Shown: positions 6,655-6,922 of the stretch, piece by piece | Numbering within the stretch: the first letter of the stretch is position 1 | Layout of the letters: every line of letters begins with the position of its first letter | NCBI GenBank assembly: GCA_910576895.1 | Contig: CAJTJZ010000052.1 | Coordinates: forward strand, 10,218 to 17,139 | DNA from: an uncultured Lachnospiraceae bacterium | Lineage (GTDB): Bacteria; Bacillota; Clostridia; Lachnospirales; Lachnospiraceae | Direction: 5' to 3' | DNA: 6,922 nt | The notes under the pieces: model-generated | The model's input: only the letters and a program-made list of their open reading frames with translations | What the model was told of the DNA's origin: nothing | Databases searched by the model: none | Program-made: the position numbers and the translations under genes

Positions 6655-6749
6655 AACAATCCTTCCTATCCGCTTTTATAACAAGTATTCCTATTGGAAT
6701 CGCAAGCGATTCCATTACTTTATACTGAACGATCAAATTTTTCGACCAC
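6655..6749 (-). promoter_or_regulatory. Structured leader of the flippase gene
   Basis: This 95-bp gap between the upstream stop and the flippase start contains two inverted repeats (listed separately) and the AGGAAGG ribosome site. On the minus strand a weak promoter-like pair, TTGCGA and TATAAA 19 bp apart, lies just before the ribosome site, but the spacing and -35 match are poor. No U-run follows either hairpin, so it is not a standard terminator. It could stabilise or modulate the transcript; the function is unproven. Confidence 0.35.
6696..6713. repeat. 8-bp perfect inverted repeat, 2-base loop, with a competing partner
   Basis: GGAATCGC (6696-6703) and GCGATTCC (6706-6713) are exact reverse complements. 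An ATTCC at 6687-6691 can pair instead with GGAAT at 6696-6700 across a 4-base loop, so the shared arm can form two exclusive hairpins. With a 2-base loop the inner pair must open in RNA. Confidence 0.7.
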
Positions 6750-6759
6750 TCAGTATAAA
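6719..6759. repeat. 10-bp perfect inverted repeat around the upstream gene's stop codon
   Basis: TTTATACTGA (6719-6728) and TCAGTATAAA (6750-6759) are exact reverse complements 21 bp apart. The second arm contains the stop codon of the upstream reading frame. The spacer can add a small imperfect inner stem (TCAAA with TTCGA, one bulge). It is AT-rich, so modest in stability. Confidence 0.7.
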
Positions 6760-6922
6760 TCTTCCTCCGTACCATATCTGTATACCATAGCCATTTCTTT
6801 TCCAAAACGCAACACATCTATATTAAATCGGTAATACAATCTTCTTATCAGTTTATTTGAACTCAACAATCTCTTAAATATTAAATATGGTTTTCTTATT
6901 ATAATTGCATATATCCAAGAAC
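6750..6922 (-). CDS. C-terminal end of an unidentified protein, possibly a glycosyltransferase (partial)
   Basis: An open frame enters from the right edge and gives 56 residues before a TGA at 6750-6752. It is rich in Arg, Lys and Tyr (for example IIIRKPYLIFKRLL near its start and EMAMVYRYGTEEDLY at the end), and the other two minus frames close within the first 50 bases. The position directly upstream of the flippase, and the basic, amphipathic tail, would suit a membrane-associated glycosyltransferase of the same cluster. No diagnostic motif is present, so the family cannot be named from this piece. Confidence 0.55.
   Translation of the reverse strand, partial: SWIYAIIIRKPYLIFKRLLSSNKLIRRLYYRFNIDVLRFGKEMAMVYRYGTEEDLY

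Noticed and set aside
6455..6790. A 111-residue plus-strand ORF opposite the flippase start
   Set aside because: It is antisense to the flippase coding region and leader, with no recognisable motif and no ribosome site that I can support.
6629..6817. A 62-residue minus-strand ORF between the right-edge gene and the flippase
   Set aside because: It overlaps the C-terminal frame of the right-edge gene and the flippase start, has no convincing ribosome site, and includes the inverted repeats in its coding span. It looks like a shadow frame.
1..6922. CRISPR array, tRNA, rRNA or insertion sequence
   Set aside because: No spaced direct repeats, cloverleaf-like segment, or transposase reading frame was seen on either strand.

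Overview
This is an AT-rich stretch of a cell-surface polysaccharide (capsule, exopolysaccharide or wall glycan) cluster. Every gene I can support lies on the minus strand, so the transcript runs from the right end of the window to the left. Strong AGGAGG-type ribosome sites, GTG starts, AT-rich codon choice and the protein types suggest a low-GC Gram-positive of the Clostridia, perhaps Lachnospiraceae. That placement is an inference from style; there is no marker gene here.

Layout in transcription order: (1) the C-terminal end of an unidentified basic protein (6750-6922), perhaps a glycosyltransferase; (2) a 95-bp leader with inverted repeats; (3) a Wzx-type flippase (5203-6654); (4) a polysaccharide pyruvyl transferase family protein (4011-5174); (5) a 270-bp gap holding a 14-bp tandem duplication and a possible broken small ORF; (6) a ferredoxin/FrhB-type iron-sulfur protein (2544-3740); (7) a KdsB-like CMP-ulosonate synthetase (1807-2538); (8) a two-domain protein with an HMGL/DRE-TIM aldolase fused to a C-terminal Rossmann-like domain resembling GT42 sialyltransferases (186-1760, start revised from a longer TTG-initiated ORF); (9) the start of a KdsC-like HAD phosphatase (1-179), cut by the window edge.

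Genes 6 to 9 are tightly packed, with gaps of 5, 46 and 6 bp. KdsB-like, aldolase and KdsC-like genes together read as a module that makes and CMP-activates a 3-deoxy-ulosonic acid. No PEP-dependent synthase (KdsA or NeuB type) is visible, so the aldolase could supply the carbon-carbon bond-forming step. If the C-terminal domain is a CMP-sugar glycosyltransferase, one polypeptide would carry both sugar-making and sugar-transferring domains. This is the most interesting system in the window. The pyruvyl transferase and FrhB-like protein are a recurrent pair in such clusters, probably for decoration of the glycan, and the flippase would export the lipid-linked repeat unit.
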